The notes beneath the pieces were generated by a model. That model saw only the letters and a program-made list of their open reading frames with translations. It was not told the origin of the DNA and made no database searches. The translations under genes were made by a program, and so were the position numbers. From NCBI GenBank assembly GCA_021613535.1, contig CP075495.1, forward strand, positions 2,170,001-2,234,000: a stretch of DNA of 64,000 nucleotides, in the 5' to 3' direction. The DNA comes from Adineta vaga. Lineage: Eukaryota > Rotifera. Positions 48,149-62,500 of this stretch are shown in pieces (within the stretch, counting starts at the first letter, position 1; each line of letters begins with the position of its first letter).

Positions 48149-49360
48149 ATGTTTCGTTTAAAAACCGTCTCTTCACTACTATTTTATGGAGCTGCGGCGC
48201 TCGTTTCTCTAGTTTTTGTACTTCATCTTTTTACTCCGTCGTATCGTATTATCGACGATGAATCGGATCCATCATATCATGACGATTTCAATAGTCAATT
48301 TTCACGAGTACAGTCGCAAAAACAAACTGTACAACCACCGACTTCTCCACTAACGGAATCGACAACGAAAGAAATCAATACAACAATGATCGAATGTCGT
48401 GATAAATTATTAACTATTGAACAATATCGTACGCGATCAGTTGTTCGTGGTGTTATTGTTCGTTTTCCTTCACGACGAACCGAATATTATTTCGTACAAT
48501 TTCGTTGGTTTTTTCGAAGTTGGATTGAATCAGAAATGTTTACACTTGATCGTTGGCGTACAGATATTATTATTCTTATTGATAATGATTTCGATAATGA
48601 TACTCGACAATTCTTAGAACATTTAAATTGTCGTTTGGAAAATCAACGAACAACACGTCGACAAACATCACGTTGTATTCTTGTTCTCCATCAAACATTT
48701 TCACAACGTAGCGAAAGTGAACGTCAAACTTATATTAAAAAATATCCTGCACTCAATGGTAATAAAGAACTGGACAATAATATTGATCGTATATTTGCTA
48801 TTCATAGTTATATTAATCAATTGAATAAAATTGAAACATTATATGATATTCTAATGATAACTACAATGAATACATTTTTAACAACACAATTTGGAAAATA
48901 CATTCCTGTTAAATGTGCATTTGTTATTGGTACAGAACCAGATTATTCCACATGGTATGGTCAAATTGAACAAATACAAGAATTTGTTCATACATTATTA
49001 ACTACATTAAAAGGTTCGACAACTGAATCGGGAAATTTAACAATGGATTTTAAATTAACCATTGAAACTTTACAACCACGTTTTCTATTTCTTCAAAAAC
49101 AAGTTGATATACCATGTGATTCAACACGAACGACATATCGAACATATATTTATCATCTGAAATGTTATGCACATTCAACAAGTTTATTTTCTGAAAAAAT
49201 GTTTCGACAAAATGCCTATGATGGTTACGAAAAAGAACCATTTAATATTTATATAGCACGAGAATATGCAACATTAATAGCGTTACAATCAAAAGTGATG
49301 AGTTTAGATGATTTACATTCATTATCGGTTAATGTCACTCGTCGAGAAGTATTCTCATAA
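48149..49360 (+). CDS. Type II membrane protein, glycosyltransferase-like layout, unknown
   Basis: A single exon of 403 aa from the second Met, which gives a better membrane start than the Met five codons upstream. There is a short basic tail, one transmembrane helix (LLFYGAAALVSLVFVLHLF), a Ser/Thr/Gln-rich stem and a lumenal domain of about 310 aa. The lumenal part holds TDIIILIDNDFDND, a strand followed by acidic residues resembling a glycosyltransferase DxD region, then YDILMITTMNTFLT and CAFVIGTEPDYSTWYGQIE. This is the layout of Golgi type II enzymes, but I cannot name a family or assign a donor sugar. It is intronless, like the propeller-like gene at 38 kb. Confidence 0.7.
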   Translation: MFRLKTVSSLLFYGAAALVSLVFVLHLFTPSYRIIDDESDPSYHDDFNSQFSRVQSQKQTVQPPTSPLTESTTKEINTTMIECRDKLLTIEQYRTRSVVRGVIVRFPSRRTEYYFVQFRWFFRSWIESEMFTLDRWRTDIIILIDNDFDNDTRQFLEHLNCRLENQRTTRRQTSRCILVLHQTFSQRSESERQTYIKKYPALNGNKELDNNIDRIFAIHSYINQLNKIETLYDILMITTMNTFLTTQFGKYIPVKCAFVIGTEPDYSTWYGQIEQIQEFVHTLLTTLKGSTTESGNLTMDFKLTIETLQPRFLFLQKQVDIPCDSTRTTYRTYIYHLKCYAHSTSLFSEKMFRQNAYDGYEKEPFNIYIAREYATLIALQSKVMSLDDLHSLSVNVTRREVFS

Positions 49361-49972
49361 AAAAATTCAATTCGAGTTAAGACCTATGCTTGTTTTTTTA
49401 AATAGTATTATTGACTTCATATATGTATGTGTGTTTGAATGGAAAATGTGTTTTATTTTTTTTATAAAAGAAATTTTCGTATGAGGTCTTCACATTATAT
49501 TGAAGTATAATCTTTTTTTCAACAGATAATTATATTCCTACCGAGAATAAGATCATATTTATGTTAATTAGTTGAAAATTAGGTTTCTCATTTACACATC
49601 ACCATAGAATGAAAAGATAAAATATAAATATCAACACCAAACGTCAACAGTTCTAAATCAACTACAATTCTAAATTATTTTTTCACAGTCAATAAGCAGC
49701 ATTTCAATTTCGATAAAAGAAAAAAAAACAACACATTTTATACAAATCACTTCTCTTCTACATCGAACAAAAGAAGAAAAATGTCAATAACAAGTCATCT
49801 CTCTCTCTCTCTCTGAATGATGAGACTTACGCAAACAAATTTCTCACATCCATCTATCTATTCGCACGCATACATATTCACAATAACAGCGATGTATTGA
49901 CCTGAGGATAATAATAGAGAGCTTAATTGTATTGAGAAGAATAAGAAAAAACGACAAAGAACAATTATTCAT
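49361..49972. other. Convergent intergenic region
   Basis: 3' flanks of the plus-strand membrane protein and of fascin. Contains a (CT)8 run at about 49799-49814. No gene seen. Confidence 0.5.
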
Positions 49973-51833
49973 CTAAAACTCCCATTGTGTTGCTTGTCGA
50001 CTATTTTGACACGTGGCTTGTATACTTCCATTTTGTTCAGCACGTAAATACATTCCATTTGGTGCTTTGATAACAACACGAGAATATGAAGAACATAATT
50101 CTAATGCAAATTTTGATGGTTCACAACTTGTAACACTAAGATTTAAATCAGTTAAAACTTCCCAATAAAGTCCATCAGAACTTTTTAAATAAATAATTCC
50201 TTCGCTATGAGTTTGTTCATCTGGTTCTTCTAATGTAAATAATGTAAATAAAGATTTATTACATTCAAGAATACGTGATTGTTTATTTCGATAACCAACA
50301 TGACCAAAATCACATTTAAATACACAAAATGGTCGATTGACAAATTTTAATAGAAAATAAGCATCAGGTAAACTCATTTGATCTGTTACAACACGCATAT
50401 TTCCAGTCGCATGTGGAACAATACATTTTCCATTTGATGCTTGAAAAGTAACATATCCACGACCGACAGATTGTATATGAAAACTTGTTTCTGTTGATCT
50501 GAAATTCAATCATTCGATCATAAATCATATGACAATTCTTCGACTTACTTTTTCTCAGCTGTCGCTTGAACACCAAGTCCTTCAATTTTCCAATATTTAT
50601 TATCATATGTTCGAATTTGATAAGCTTGTAAATCTTCATCATATTCTAATTGAAATATACTACTTTGATCTCGTTCATATTGATTTGCTGATAGATCAAT
50701 TCCTTGTTTAATTGATACAAGTTTTCCATTTGGTGCTACTAAACATATTTGTAATTTACTTTCTTCTAAAAGAAATTGTTCATCTTTGCCAGCTATTCGA
50801 TTTCGTGTTGTCATTATTCCTAATGGACCAATAGCTGTTAGATAACATTCATTACAATCTTTGAATGTTATATATCCTTTATGAAGTTCAATAGTAAATA
50901 AAGTTTCAGTTGTCTGTTCGGATAATAATTTGCCATCTTTATGAAAATAATATCCATTACTTGATCGAATACAATAATGTTCATTTAAATATTCAACAGC
51001 AAGTATTGCATTACTACCCCATGGAATAATTTCATCTATATGAATTTCATCAACATCTAATTTTGCATAACGTTTTCGTAGTACATGTTTTAAATTAATC
51101 TAAATGAATAGATAAAAAATTGTTTAATAGGAAAAAGAACGATTATACTTGTGGATGAAGAGCTAAATGAGGTGACCACCAATCTGGTGCTTTACTAAAA
51201 CAATGTAATTGATCATTATCTCCACCTAAATACATGCCATATGTAACAGATTTCAATGCCCATTGACCATTTCGATTATATTCAAGATGAAAACGACAAT
51301 CATCATCCATATCATGCATATCACATTTTAAACGACCATATTTATCAGTTGATAAATAACGATTCAATGGTGATTGAAGATAAACACAATCATTTGAAAT
51401 GTTATAGATAACTATCCACTTTTGTTTTCTTTTCAACGATGTACCCGCTAGAAGAAGATAAATATTTTCAAAATATTGATTTCACAAAATATTTACTAGC
51501 ATTGATTTTACAACCAAATGTTTCAGCAGTTAAATATTTTCCTTTAGAATTGATTAAACCAAGTGACCAAGTTAATTTTTCGGTATTTGTATTATTCGCC
51601 ACTGAATATATATCGTGATGACGACCATTACCATTAATCATAAGTGGTTCATGATGACCGTTCGTTTGTTTGAGAAATGCTTTTTTAAGTACTGGTTGTG
51701 GGTGATGATTAATCGTTGGCGGAATAAGTGATGGAGGTAATTTAACAGAAGGTTTGGGTCTAAATTGAAATTTAAGATTTACATGTGAAGTATGATTATT
51801 GAAATACAAATGAAACCTGAGAGCTGAATGCAT
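49973..51833 (-). CDS. FSCN1: Fascin (actin-bundling protein)
   Basis: Cross-links actin filaments in filopodia and similar protrusions. The gene starts with a 17-nt first exon, with later introns at about 51470, 51100 and 50500, all in phase. Four beta-trefoil units can be followed: LTWSLGLINSKGKYLTAETFG, KWIVIYNISNDCVYLQSPLNRYLSTD with WALKSVTYGMYLGG, the ILAVEYLNEHYCIRSSNGYYF unit with KGYITFKDCNECYLTAIGP, and the last with GYVTFQASNGKCIVPH and VIKAPNGMYLRAEQNGSIQA. The C-terminus QATQWEF matches the fascin ending. The N-terminus has an extra Pro/His/Asn-rich segment of about 60 residues not found in human fascin-1; whether it is really translated depends on the start choice. Confidence 0.93.
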
Positions 51834-52850
51834 CTTGTTCTTGTTTCAATGAATGATCATTTTGTTCAGTCAATATGTATTGTCATCGAACTATCTATTG
51901 AAAATGAGAAATAAAAAATTCTCTCTTATTCACTCTCTGCTTCTACTATTCTCTTTTCGCTGTCGTGCGCGCGTTCTTTTCTTCGTCTTCTTCTCCTGTT
52001 CACCCCTCCCTTTTTCGTTAAGACATCGTATGAGTTCGTCAATCTATTTTCATTGATTGCCTTCAATGAGAGGAATGAAATTCTCTTTCTTTTATTCGTT
52101 TTACATACATGTACGTGACCGTTATACTGTACTCAGTAATTAACAAACAAAAAGTAAAGGAAATGCAATAAAAATCTTGAAAAAGATTATTCGTTTCGTT
52201 TGATCAAGATTGGAATTAGTTGGTCTTAAAATGATGATGATCAATCAGGTTTTTTTCTTCTATCAAAGAACACATATCTATAGAACGATAGAAAAATGAT
52301 ACATTGAAGGTCAGAAAAAAAAGAGAGGTATGTTCATGTCCAAGACTAAGGACAACAGATTGACACTATAACCTTTTGTGTTACTTTTGTCACATCTTGG
52401 TTTATATCTTCTCCAAACAAATAAAGCTTGAATATGTGACCATTACGAAATAACATCTGATGCTTTTCATCTGACGAAATACATACAATTGATCCAGCTG
52501 CTCTATTTTTCATTAATTCTTGACGAATTATAATAAATACAATAACAAAGAGAAAGTCATTTTGTTACATAATTTCTTAATCCAACAATGAACATCAATT
52601 TATAAATAAATATTCCTGCAGCGTATTAATCCTAAATTTTTAATTATGGAAGCGTCTATTTCTTACTGAGAGAATAGAAATGGAGTATTTTAACGATGAA
52701 GAAATATGCGACAATTTCACTATTTGCTTTTCTTTGTTTTTAAAAGAAACCCGCATGGTTTTACTTCCTAGCAGCTTTATTTGAAAAGCATATATTCAGC
52801 TGAGAATCAGATCATTTTCTTTTGATAGTTGAATCACTTGTAAATTTAGT
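51834..52850. other. Divergent intergenic region between fascin and the PARP gene
   Basis: About 1 kb, T-rich near fascin (promoter-like CT tract at 51930-52020). No supported gene. Confidence 0.5.
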
Positions 52851-55800
52851 ATGATGTTGCCACTATTGGAAGAAGAACTATTCGACAGTACGTAGTTCTA
52901 GTTGATTGATGATTTTCTAATGGTTTATTTTAAGAACACATGATGAATGGCGATTTTGATCAAGAACTAGATGTAGGTGGCTCTTTTTATGACAAAGTTT
53001 AGAATATAATTAATCTTGAATTTTTACAGGACGCTGCTGAACTTGCCACTGCTCGATCAAATATAACAGAGAATAAGATGTCACGATCAAATAGTAAATT
53101 AGTAAGACAAGCACTGTCACATAAGAAACGAAAAGTCAATCTGTTCTGTATAGGATAACCAGTCAATAGAACATAATAGACAATCATTAATTTCTTCAGC
53201 AACTGGATTTTTCAACATAGTACGTTATTAATCAGAATCTGTTTGACTTAAATTGTACATTTATTTGTGTATCAAGGATAGTGTTCTACGTGAAATGGAT
53301 TCAGCCCTCATACCGGTAGGATCATTCGGAAAAAAAATGTTTTCAATTGTATAATTCTTCTCCTGTAGACACCACCTATGACAGCAAGAAGATCGTAATT
53401 TATGATAAATGTACAACTTGAACTGTTTAAAAACTACATTCCTATTTCAGAAATACACCACATCTATTTACTTGTGACGATGAATATCGAAGTAGTCAAG
53501 CGGGCGGAGGTTTCTTCGCTCAGAACAAATTTTATTGTGCATTAAAAAGAGACATGAAAGAAGCATACGATGTCGAAATCACTATCACGAAGAGTAAAGA
53601 CGATTCACATTTGGAAAATTCCATTTATATTGTTCACTTTCAAAGTGAAAATGCAGAAAATATTCATATGGCTCAAAAAGCATTAAGATCTCTTTTTAAT
53701 TCAACAAAAATCAAAATTATTGATGACAAATCGGGTAAACTTTGGTCTAAAACATACCGGAACACTATATTTCATTAGATTAATAATATGAGAACATTTT
53801 TTATCTAGAATTTTGGACTCAAGAACAAGATTGTGTTCGTATTGTTCAAGCTTATGCTGATCAAAATGAACGTTTACATATTTCATGCGAATATTCCACA
53901 ATTGGTTTATTTATTTCTTATTTCGACGAGAACATATCCACTGTACTCCCTCATTTGTGTACTACGGATGTAATTCTTGGAAGAATACTCAAAGAAAAAT
54001 TCCGATCAGTGGATATCAATCTACCAGTTAGTTCTGATTTGACGACGAAGAATATAAGTTTCTTTGCACAAGATATTCTTAAATTGGAAGCTGAATTTCG
54101 ACATCATCCTATTTTAATCAAACTTGAACAACGATATATCCGTTTATTTGGTATACTCGATCTAATCAACGAAATTGAACAACAAATTGAGAATATCAAA
54201 ACGAAATATGCATCAAATATGGTTCAACTTAATCTCGAACCTTTTCAGGTACGAAATACATTGATTTTGTTAACCACCATAATTTCATTATTTAGATCAA
54301 ATATCTACTCGATATTCATTCTCATGAACTTCAAGAGATAGAAAAACGATTTATGGATGCGAAGATTATTGAATATCTATCTAATGGAGAATTCATTGCA
54401 CCAAGTTATGTACAAAATACCATAAAAAAACAAATTATCGAATTAGCTGCATTATGTCCACCGATTCATTTCATAATTGAAGAAGAAGCTTTTCGTCCCA
54501 TTGCACATAAGGAATGCTCAAATTTGATAGATATCGGTCGTCAATATAAATGTCATATTGACATAGAAGAACATACCGTAGATCATGTATGTGAAATTCC
54601 TCGAGCAACAGTAAAAGATCATGTTTCGAACAAATTGACAGCAGCAGCTATTGATATAAAACAAGGCGATCTTGCTGAACAGAATGTAAGAATTTTTAAT
54701 GATACTGAATCTATGTAAAAATTAATCTTCTTCAGGTGGATCTTGTCGTCGTTTGTTCAACATCTTTCTATCTTTGTCAAAATCTTATCAACAAAGCTGG
54801 TCATTCAGTAAAACAAGAATATGATGCAATTACAAATGATTCACCATCGGAACCGTTTGAAACTAATGCTGGTGATTTAAAATGTCGAAAACTATTGTTT
54901 TTACCATGGAAAATTGATAAAGCTAGTAATCGATCGTTTACACAATCAATTCGAAATTTTGTTCGAACAGCAGTTCAATATGCTGTCAAAGGTCATCATA
55001 CATCAATTGCTTTTCCATCTATTGGATGTGGTAAATTAAATGTTGGAAAAAATATCATAGCAAATGAAATGTTAATTGAAGCACAGAAACAATTATTAAT
55101 GGCGAATGTTTTATTGCAGATTATTTTTGTTATTTTACCTAAACAGAACGATGTTTTCGAAGCATTCAAAGAAAAATTGGATTGTCTTCAGAAAGGTAAC
55201 ATCGAAATGAAAGATGCTCAAGTTTCTTATCGTCTATCAAGTCAGTTGAATATCTGATTAGCTTTTGATCAATTTGTTTTGTTGATTTATTTTTGTAGCA
55301 TTACTATTGATTATCATATCGTCGAATGAACAGAAGCAGAGAGAATGTCTCGAAGCGTTGAATAATTATGTTCAGAAATCAATTGCAGTTTCTGAACTTC
55401 TTCAACAAACTGCATTGAAAAAATGGTCTCAACCAGCATTAAATAAATTTTATCGACTTTGTCGACATCATCAAGTTGTTATTGATATAAATCTTCAAAT
55501 TGGTTATTTGAAATTGTATGGATCGAAAGAAGCAGTTCGAGACGCTGAAAATGCATTTCTTAACGAACAAATCTTTCAAAGTGAACAAGCTCGATTAGCT
55601 GCTATTGCTCGAGATATTATATGGGCATATGAAATCGAGAAAAATAAATGGGAAAAATATCCACCCGAAGTCAATGCTCTTATTGAAGATCAATATTCAT
55701 CAAAAATTTCATCAGTAAGTGAAGACTTTGATAGAATTAGAAATAACATGATCATTTTCAGTTCAAATATGTAAATGATAAATCTGAAGAATGTACGATT

Positions 55801-56467
55801 GACTTTCAAACAATGACTGAAAAATGTCTAAATAGAGTTCAAGAACGTTCAATTATTCGTCAAGGCGATTTTGCATTTCCTAACAATTGGCAAGTTCAAT
55901 CGACAAATGTCGATCAATTTCCATTGCCAATTCTTTCCGATGAATTCAAACAGATTCATAATTTATTTAATACAAAAATGGCTTCTAAATATAGTGAAAT
56001 AGTTCGTATTGACCGAATTCAAAACATACCATGGTTTATGCAATACAATTCCTATCGAAATTTTTCATCAAAAAAGCATACAGAAAAGAAATTATTTCAT
56101 GGTTGTCCACAACAAACAGTACCATTAATTGTTAATTCATTTTTCAATCGATCCTTTGCAGGAATTAATGGTTCGTATGTTACTTATTTTGTTTAAATAA
56201 TCCTTTTCATTTCTAGGTGTTGTCTACGGACAAGGTGCTTATTTTTCATCGGATGCTTCGTATAGTCATTCATATGCAACCAAGAACGCTACTAATGATG
56301 AACGATGCATGTTTGTAGCAGATGTTTTAATTGGTGATACGATTCAAGGAAATTCAAAAATGAAAACACCACCAGCAGGTTATGATTCAACAACGGATGG
56401 AAATCATATTTTTGTTACCTATCGTGATGATCAAGCATATGCATCATATTTAATTGTCTATAAATGA
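52851..56467 (+). CDS. Macrodomain-WWE-PARP protein (PARP14-like mono-ART)
   Basis: Predicted ADP-ribosyltransferase. The first six exons (52851 to about 53400) are tiny (22-84 nt) and encode an acidic, disordered N-terminus; all join in phase. The central part has KH-like repeats as in PARP14. A macrodomain follows (AAIDIKQGDLAEQNVDLVVV, SIAFPSIGCGKLNV). A WWE-like segment comes next (IIWAYEIEKNKWEKYPPEVN, then CTIDFQTMTE). The C-terminal PARP catalytic domain has LFHGCPQQTV, VVYGQGAYFSSDASYSHSYA and QAYASYLIVYK. The triad reads His-Tyr-Leu, as in PARP14, which suggests mono- rather than poly-ADP-ribosylation. The Lys at the end is the last residue. Such proteins work in antiviral and stress responses in vertebrates; the role here is unknown. 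The ATG follows AAATTTAG by one base. Confidence 0.88.
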
Positions 56468-56575
56468 ATCTCCTACTAGACTAAAGATGTATGATATTGT
56501 GTGTATGTGTTTTTTTATTCAATTTCCTTGAACAATAAGGAATAACAACAAGTTATTTCAAAAAACAAAACTTAA

Positions 56576-59500
56576 CTAAAAATCATCCATATCATCACTT
56601 GTTTTCTTATTGATCTTTTTTCTTCGATCTTTTCTTGCATTTTCAATTGCTTTCATTCGTTTCTTCTTTCCTAAACCTAAACGTTTCGTTTGTTTGACAC
56701 GTTTCTTTCGATAAATAACTTCCGGTTGATTAATAGCTAAAACAGCTAATTTTTGTTTACGTTCTAAACGTTTCATTCGTCGTTGTTTGGCAACATCAGC
56801 ATAAATACTTGTAATTAAATGAATATCATAATGACGTTTGAACACATCGAATACATCTTGTGCAAGAGTTTTTAATGATAAATTTCCAGTTGTTTCATCA
56901 CGTTCAATTTCACGTTCAAGAACAGTTAGAAATGATTTCAAATGTAATGTTAATTGTTCTGAAAAATCCAGAGCAAGTGCAGCCATCCATTTGAGAATAG
57001 ATGAACGACGTGTGATTTCATTTGGATATTTTGTTGATTCAAATGTTGTTAAACGACAACAACGTCGAAGAACTAAATCAAACTGATCGGAAGTAGAGAG
57101 AATGAGAAGTTTCGATAGATAAATCAGATTTTTTGTTATTTGTAAACAAAATTCATCGGTTAGATTCGACGGTTTCAATTGAGAACAAGCAGCAAGACAT
57201 AAACGTTGAATTTTGATTAAAGGTGAATTTGATATATCAAATGTAGTGACATAATGAACGAATAAAGGTTCATTATCAAGATTTGATTTCTTCAAACGTT
57301 TACGATTTGGACCATCATCAGTCGAACTAAAAAACAAATAAAACAAACGTTTATATTGAACATTTCCAATAAGAATCATAATACCTAATATTTGTATCAT
57401 TTTGTGAAATAAATTTTTGTAAATGTTGTACAAGATCTTCAGGTTTATTTAAATCAAAGAGTAGACCAAAAAATTGTGCTGATAAAAGTCGAATCCATAT
57501 ATGAGGATGTAATAAACATTTCTCATCAATTAATTTCATTAAATCTAACCATTTCGATCTTAATTGTATCATTTGTAATGAATTTGAACAGAATTTTATC
57601 ACATAAATTAATACATTAATCAAATGATAAATATATTGATCATTGAATTTTTCTTGTTCATCATTTTCATTGAAATCTATAGCATGAAATTCTCGTTGAA
57701 TGAAATCGAATATATCAATTAAATATTGATCGAATTGTTCATGTTCAATTTCGATAAATAAAAGAAATAATTGTAATGCTAAACAACGATGTTCAATTTT
57801 ATCATTCATCCAACTACAAACGATATTTTTCAAAATATCCGTACGATGTTGTTCATCAATTTTTTCTAATAATAATTTTAAATTCATTTGAAATGTTTTC
57901 TTACATTCATTATGCGTTTCATTATAATAATGACATGCTAAAGGAAGAAAGAAATAACCGGCATAATCATTTAAACGTTGTTTTGTTAAATCTTGAAATA
58001 GATTATTAAGAAATACGAGAACAGATAATCGACCATTGAAATCTTCATAATCAAGTTGAAGAAGAAAAAAATCTAAATATGATTTTAATTTTGCTTTTGT
58101 ATGTTCATAAGAGAAGAAATAGATATGAAATAGATCACGACATGTTGTTCGAATATGATCATAAGGTGATTGAACAATCAAAAAGATCAAACGAGATCGA
58201 AGAAGATTATCTAATTGAATTCGAAGAGTTTTATTATTAGAAATAATGGCAACTGAATGACGCATAATTGAACGAAGGAGAAGAAATGCACTTGATTGTC
58301 GATGTATATTCAATAGATCGGATTCAATATAGGTAAATAAACATTGATATTCATCAGAACTTAACGAAACTTTATCAATAATAGAACGTTGAACAAATGA
58401 ACCAAGAATTTTATATGAAAGAGTCAATAAATCATTCATATCAGTTGAACCAGCTACTGAAGAATACATTTTAAGTAGATCAAATACCTAAAACACGAAG
58501 AGAAATATTCATGTCGAAAGCTTTTCTACTCAGTTCTTCATATGATCGAAGGCGAGAGATCGAATTAAAACTTACTTTTTTATATAAATTTGTAATTCGT
58601 TGTTGATTTAATGATGGTAATGAATATTCTAATAGAGATGAAAGATTTCTCAATGCAGCAACGATAACATCTAAATAAGGTGAATTTAAACATATTTCAA
58701 TATGAAGTATAAATGGATCAATCATTGCTAAGAATGTTTGATCGTCTGTTTTAAATTTTTTAATTAATTTATGTAGTAAATTCAATGTCCATGATGTTAA
58801 ACAATGTAAATTCGTTTTCTTCACATGTTTTATAGCTTGAGCAACACGAGCATAACCACGTTTAGGTTCCAATGGAACTAAATGATATTTATTTCGTTCT
58901 TCAATAGCTGTACTTAACATTGAATTATTCGATGGATTAATTGGTTGATCATTTGGAAGATTTTCTTCAGTTTTTGTTAATAAATGATAAACAAAAATGA
59001 ATAAACTTTCCGTAGTTAAATGTGTATTATTAACTAAACCGGTTTGAAAACGTTGTAAACATTTTTCACATTTCGATATTTGTCTTGAATCATGATTGGT
59101 TGTTAATTGTTGTCGTAATGGTTCGATACATGTTAATAATTCTTCATTTGAATGTATTAAACGACCAAGTATTTCCATAACATTTGCTGTTTTATTTGTT
59201 TTCGCTTCGGGAATATTCGATGGTTTATATGATGAATTTTCATGTTCATTTGCTTTAGATGATTCAGTTTTTTCTTGATTAAAAAAATCATTAATAAATA
59301 AATTTGTTATGATTTTAATGGTTGAATCAATATTAAAATCAACCGTTAATGATGATATATGAATAAGTATTGTATGAATTGTATGTAGAAGAACAAAATG
59401 TTGATAACCACGTTGTAAACCAGTAATTAATTCTTCGAGAATAAATTTCAAATAACGTTTGCCAAGAATAGTTATACATTTACAAAGACAATCTCGTGCT

Positions 59501-62500
59501 TGATCACGAATTGAATATAAACGTGAACGAAGTAAAGTAATTAAATGAAGAAGAATAGTTGAAATATGTTGTTCAATAAAATTCGATGGAAAAACAACGA
59601 TTAATTTCATTGCAATTAATGAACATGTGATTGTTAGAAGAACAGCTTGTTGACGTTGATCATCAATTGTCGATGTTTTTGTTGATATACCATTGGTTGT
59701 TAAACTATCGATGGAAAATGAATTTTGACTTAAAAGATTCAATATCATTGGTAATAAACGTTGTTGAATTGTTTTACGAATACGGTCATCTAGCAAAGGA
59801 AAAGAAAATACAATGAATTTCTTTTTCATCTATGTTTATTACTTTCAGATTGATTTTCATTTGTATCTAATTGAAAATGAAATGCATCAATAATAGCTGA
59901 AACTGTTTTTGTTAAACAACGTTTTTGTATTGAATTCAATGTTCGTTTTGTTGTTATTAATTGTCGAAAATATGAAATAAATAATTGATTATATTTCATC
60001 CATGGTAATATTTGACAAAATGTTGTTAAACATTGAAAAACAATCTCATCATTTGTTATATCATGTCCATTTTCAATTAAATTATCATTGATAAATGAAC
60101 AAATAATTGGTAACAGATAATTTGTTATTGTTGTTAAACGAAATGGTTTATCTTCATGAAAAGATTTCAAACGTTTTAATGCACGTAATCGTCGATGTGT
60201 TTGAACATGTGTTATATTTTGAAAGAAATCTAATTCAACATCAATATGATTACGTAAACGTTTTAAATCATTTAAATCATCATTTTCATTATTAAGATCA
60301 ACAATAATTGCTAAATGACGAAGAAATTCATGACGAATATTTGTCGATATATTTGATTGTTTCAAAATTGTACGAATTTCTGTAAGAAAATATGTTTGAT
60401 ATAATGAATTTTGTTTAAGAAATAAATGAATACATTGTGATGCATATTCTCGAAGTGAAAGATCAGTAATTGAATAATGTAATTCATATAAACAATGATA
60501 AAATAAACATAAATATTCATCTTGATCTTTATTCATATCTTCAATATTTGATAATTGTTTTGTTAAATCTTTATAACTATTTAATCGACGTTCATAATCA
60601 GGTTCATCGATTTGTTCATTATTCCAAGAATTTAATTCAATCAATTGTTTTAAATACCAAATTGTACTAGAATTGAAGAAAAAAAACCGGATTATTTCAA
60701 TGAATTGATGATAAATTTACCTTGTTTTTGTTGTTGTTGAAGATTGATTGATAAAGATTTGAATCAGTTGAATCAGTTCAATTCTTTGATCACGTTGAAT
60801 TATTTTACCAAAAAGAATTGCTAATGATGAAAGATATTTTTCAATTGGATTAGAAAGATTTGATATTAAGTTTTGTAAAACTTTTAAGATGGAAAGATTT
60901 AAATCTTGTCCAGATGTTTTCATTGAAAATTTCTTTTTCTTTTTCGAAAGAATATTTTGACGAAGTAAACGAACAAAAATTGAACATAATTGTTCGATTT
61001 TATCTAATTTTAATTGTTTACTACTAAGAATAAGAAGAATATCAAATTCTTTTCCTGATAATGCAATAGAACTATTCGATTCAATCATTGAATTCGATAC
61101 ATTAGTTAAATATGTTAATAATTGATCATGATATGGTATAATTAATGAATCATTTGCTAAAATAAAGAAAAGAATTCAAATCTATCGAAATCAACAAAAT
61201 ACATACGATCAATTTGTAAAAGATTCCAAATAAATTCAATAATCAATTGTTTATTATCATTTGTAATCTTTTCATTTAATAATCCCATTGAACATTTCAT
61301 TAAATCTTGAGCATCTTTTCGATCATTTATAATTGTTTGTCGTAAATAGGGTGTACTACTCCAAATGACAGCTAATTTTAATATATGAATAATATCTTCA
61401 CGTTGTTTAGTTTTATTTAATAAATCATTGAGATAATTCTCTCGTATACAACATAACCATACGGAATCGATAAGATCCTTAGTGAATATTTCATTTTCAT
61501 CATTATCAAATAATTCAAAAAGTGTTTGTAAACCTTTGTATGACATTGATCGAAGACGTTTTAATGTAATTCGAAGTTTTTTCGTTTGAAAATCATCATT
61601 ATCTTTAGTATTACCAAGATAATCAACAAATTTAATTGTTAAAATATAAAATTTCATTATATAATGCATTTGTTTATGAAGATAAACACCTAATTTAGTA
61701 ATGAATGTTTTCAATAATGATAAAGAATGTTGAATATATTTAATAAATGTTTCATATGAATTTAAATGAATATCTTCTGATTTCAATGAAATTTTCTTTT
61801 CATATATATTCAACCATTGATTATCATTTGAAGAAAATAATTCTTCAGCAAAAGGTTCTAATAATAATTGAATAAAATATCGAAAATGTATTTCATAGAC
61901 ACCATTCGAAGCAAATGTAATTAAAAATTGAAATAAATATTTACGATTTAATTCAAAATAATCTTTTCGTCCACGTGTTGTTGAACCTAGAAAAAGAATC
62001 AAACTATTGATGACATGATTTGTTGATTAGAAATCATACCTAATGAACGTTTAGTATTCAATTTACTAAAGATAATACGTATTAAAATGAATGCATATTG
62101 ATTTTTTAATTGATCGGAAAGATTTTGTTCGAGAAGAACACCTTGAATTAATTCATGAAAAGCTTTTCGACATGAACTTGGATTAAATAACGGTAGAATT
62201 TCTTGTGAATGTTTAAGAAAATCTGATTGAATAATTGATTCTGGCATTTGATAACATGTTAATAGACAATGATAAGCAGATTGTTGAATAGAATTATCTG
62301 TTGATAGAAGTAAACGAATGTAGAATTGATAGAGACGATATGGTTCAAACCATTGTTTATAATGATGAAATTGTTTGAGAAGATTTAAAATCGTTTCTAA
62401 AGTTTTAATAGAAAATTTTCGAGATAATCGTTTCGATGAATTCGTTTGAATAATATATGATAATTTTGATTGACCAAATAGACCCAATGCTAATAAATGA

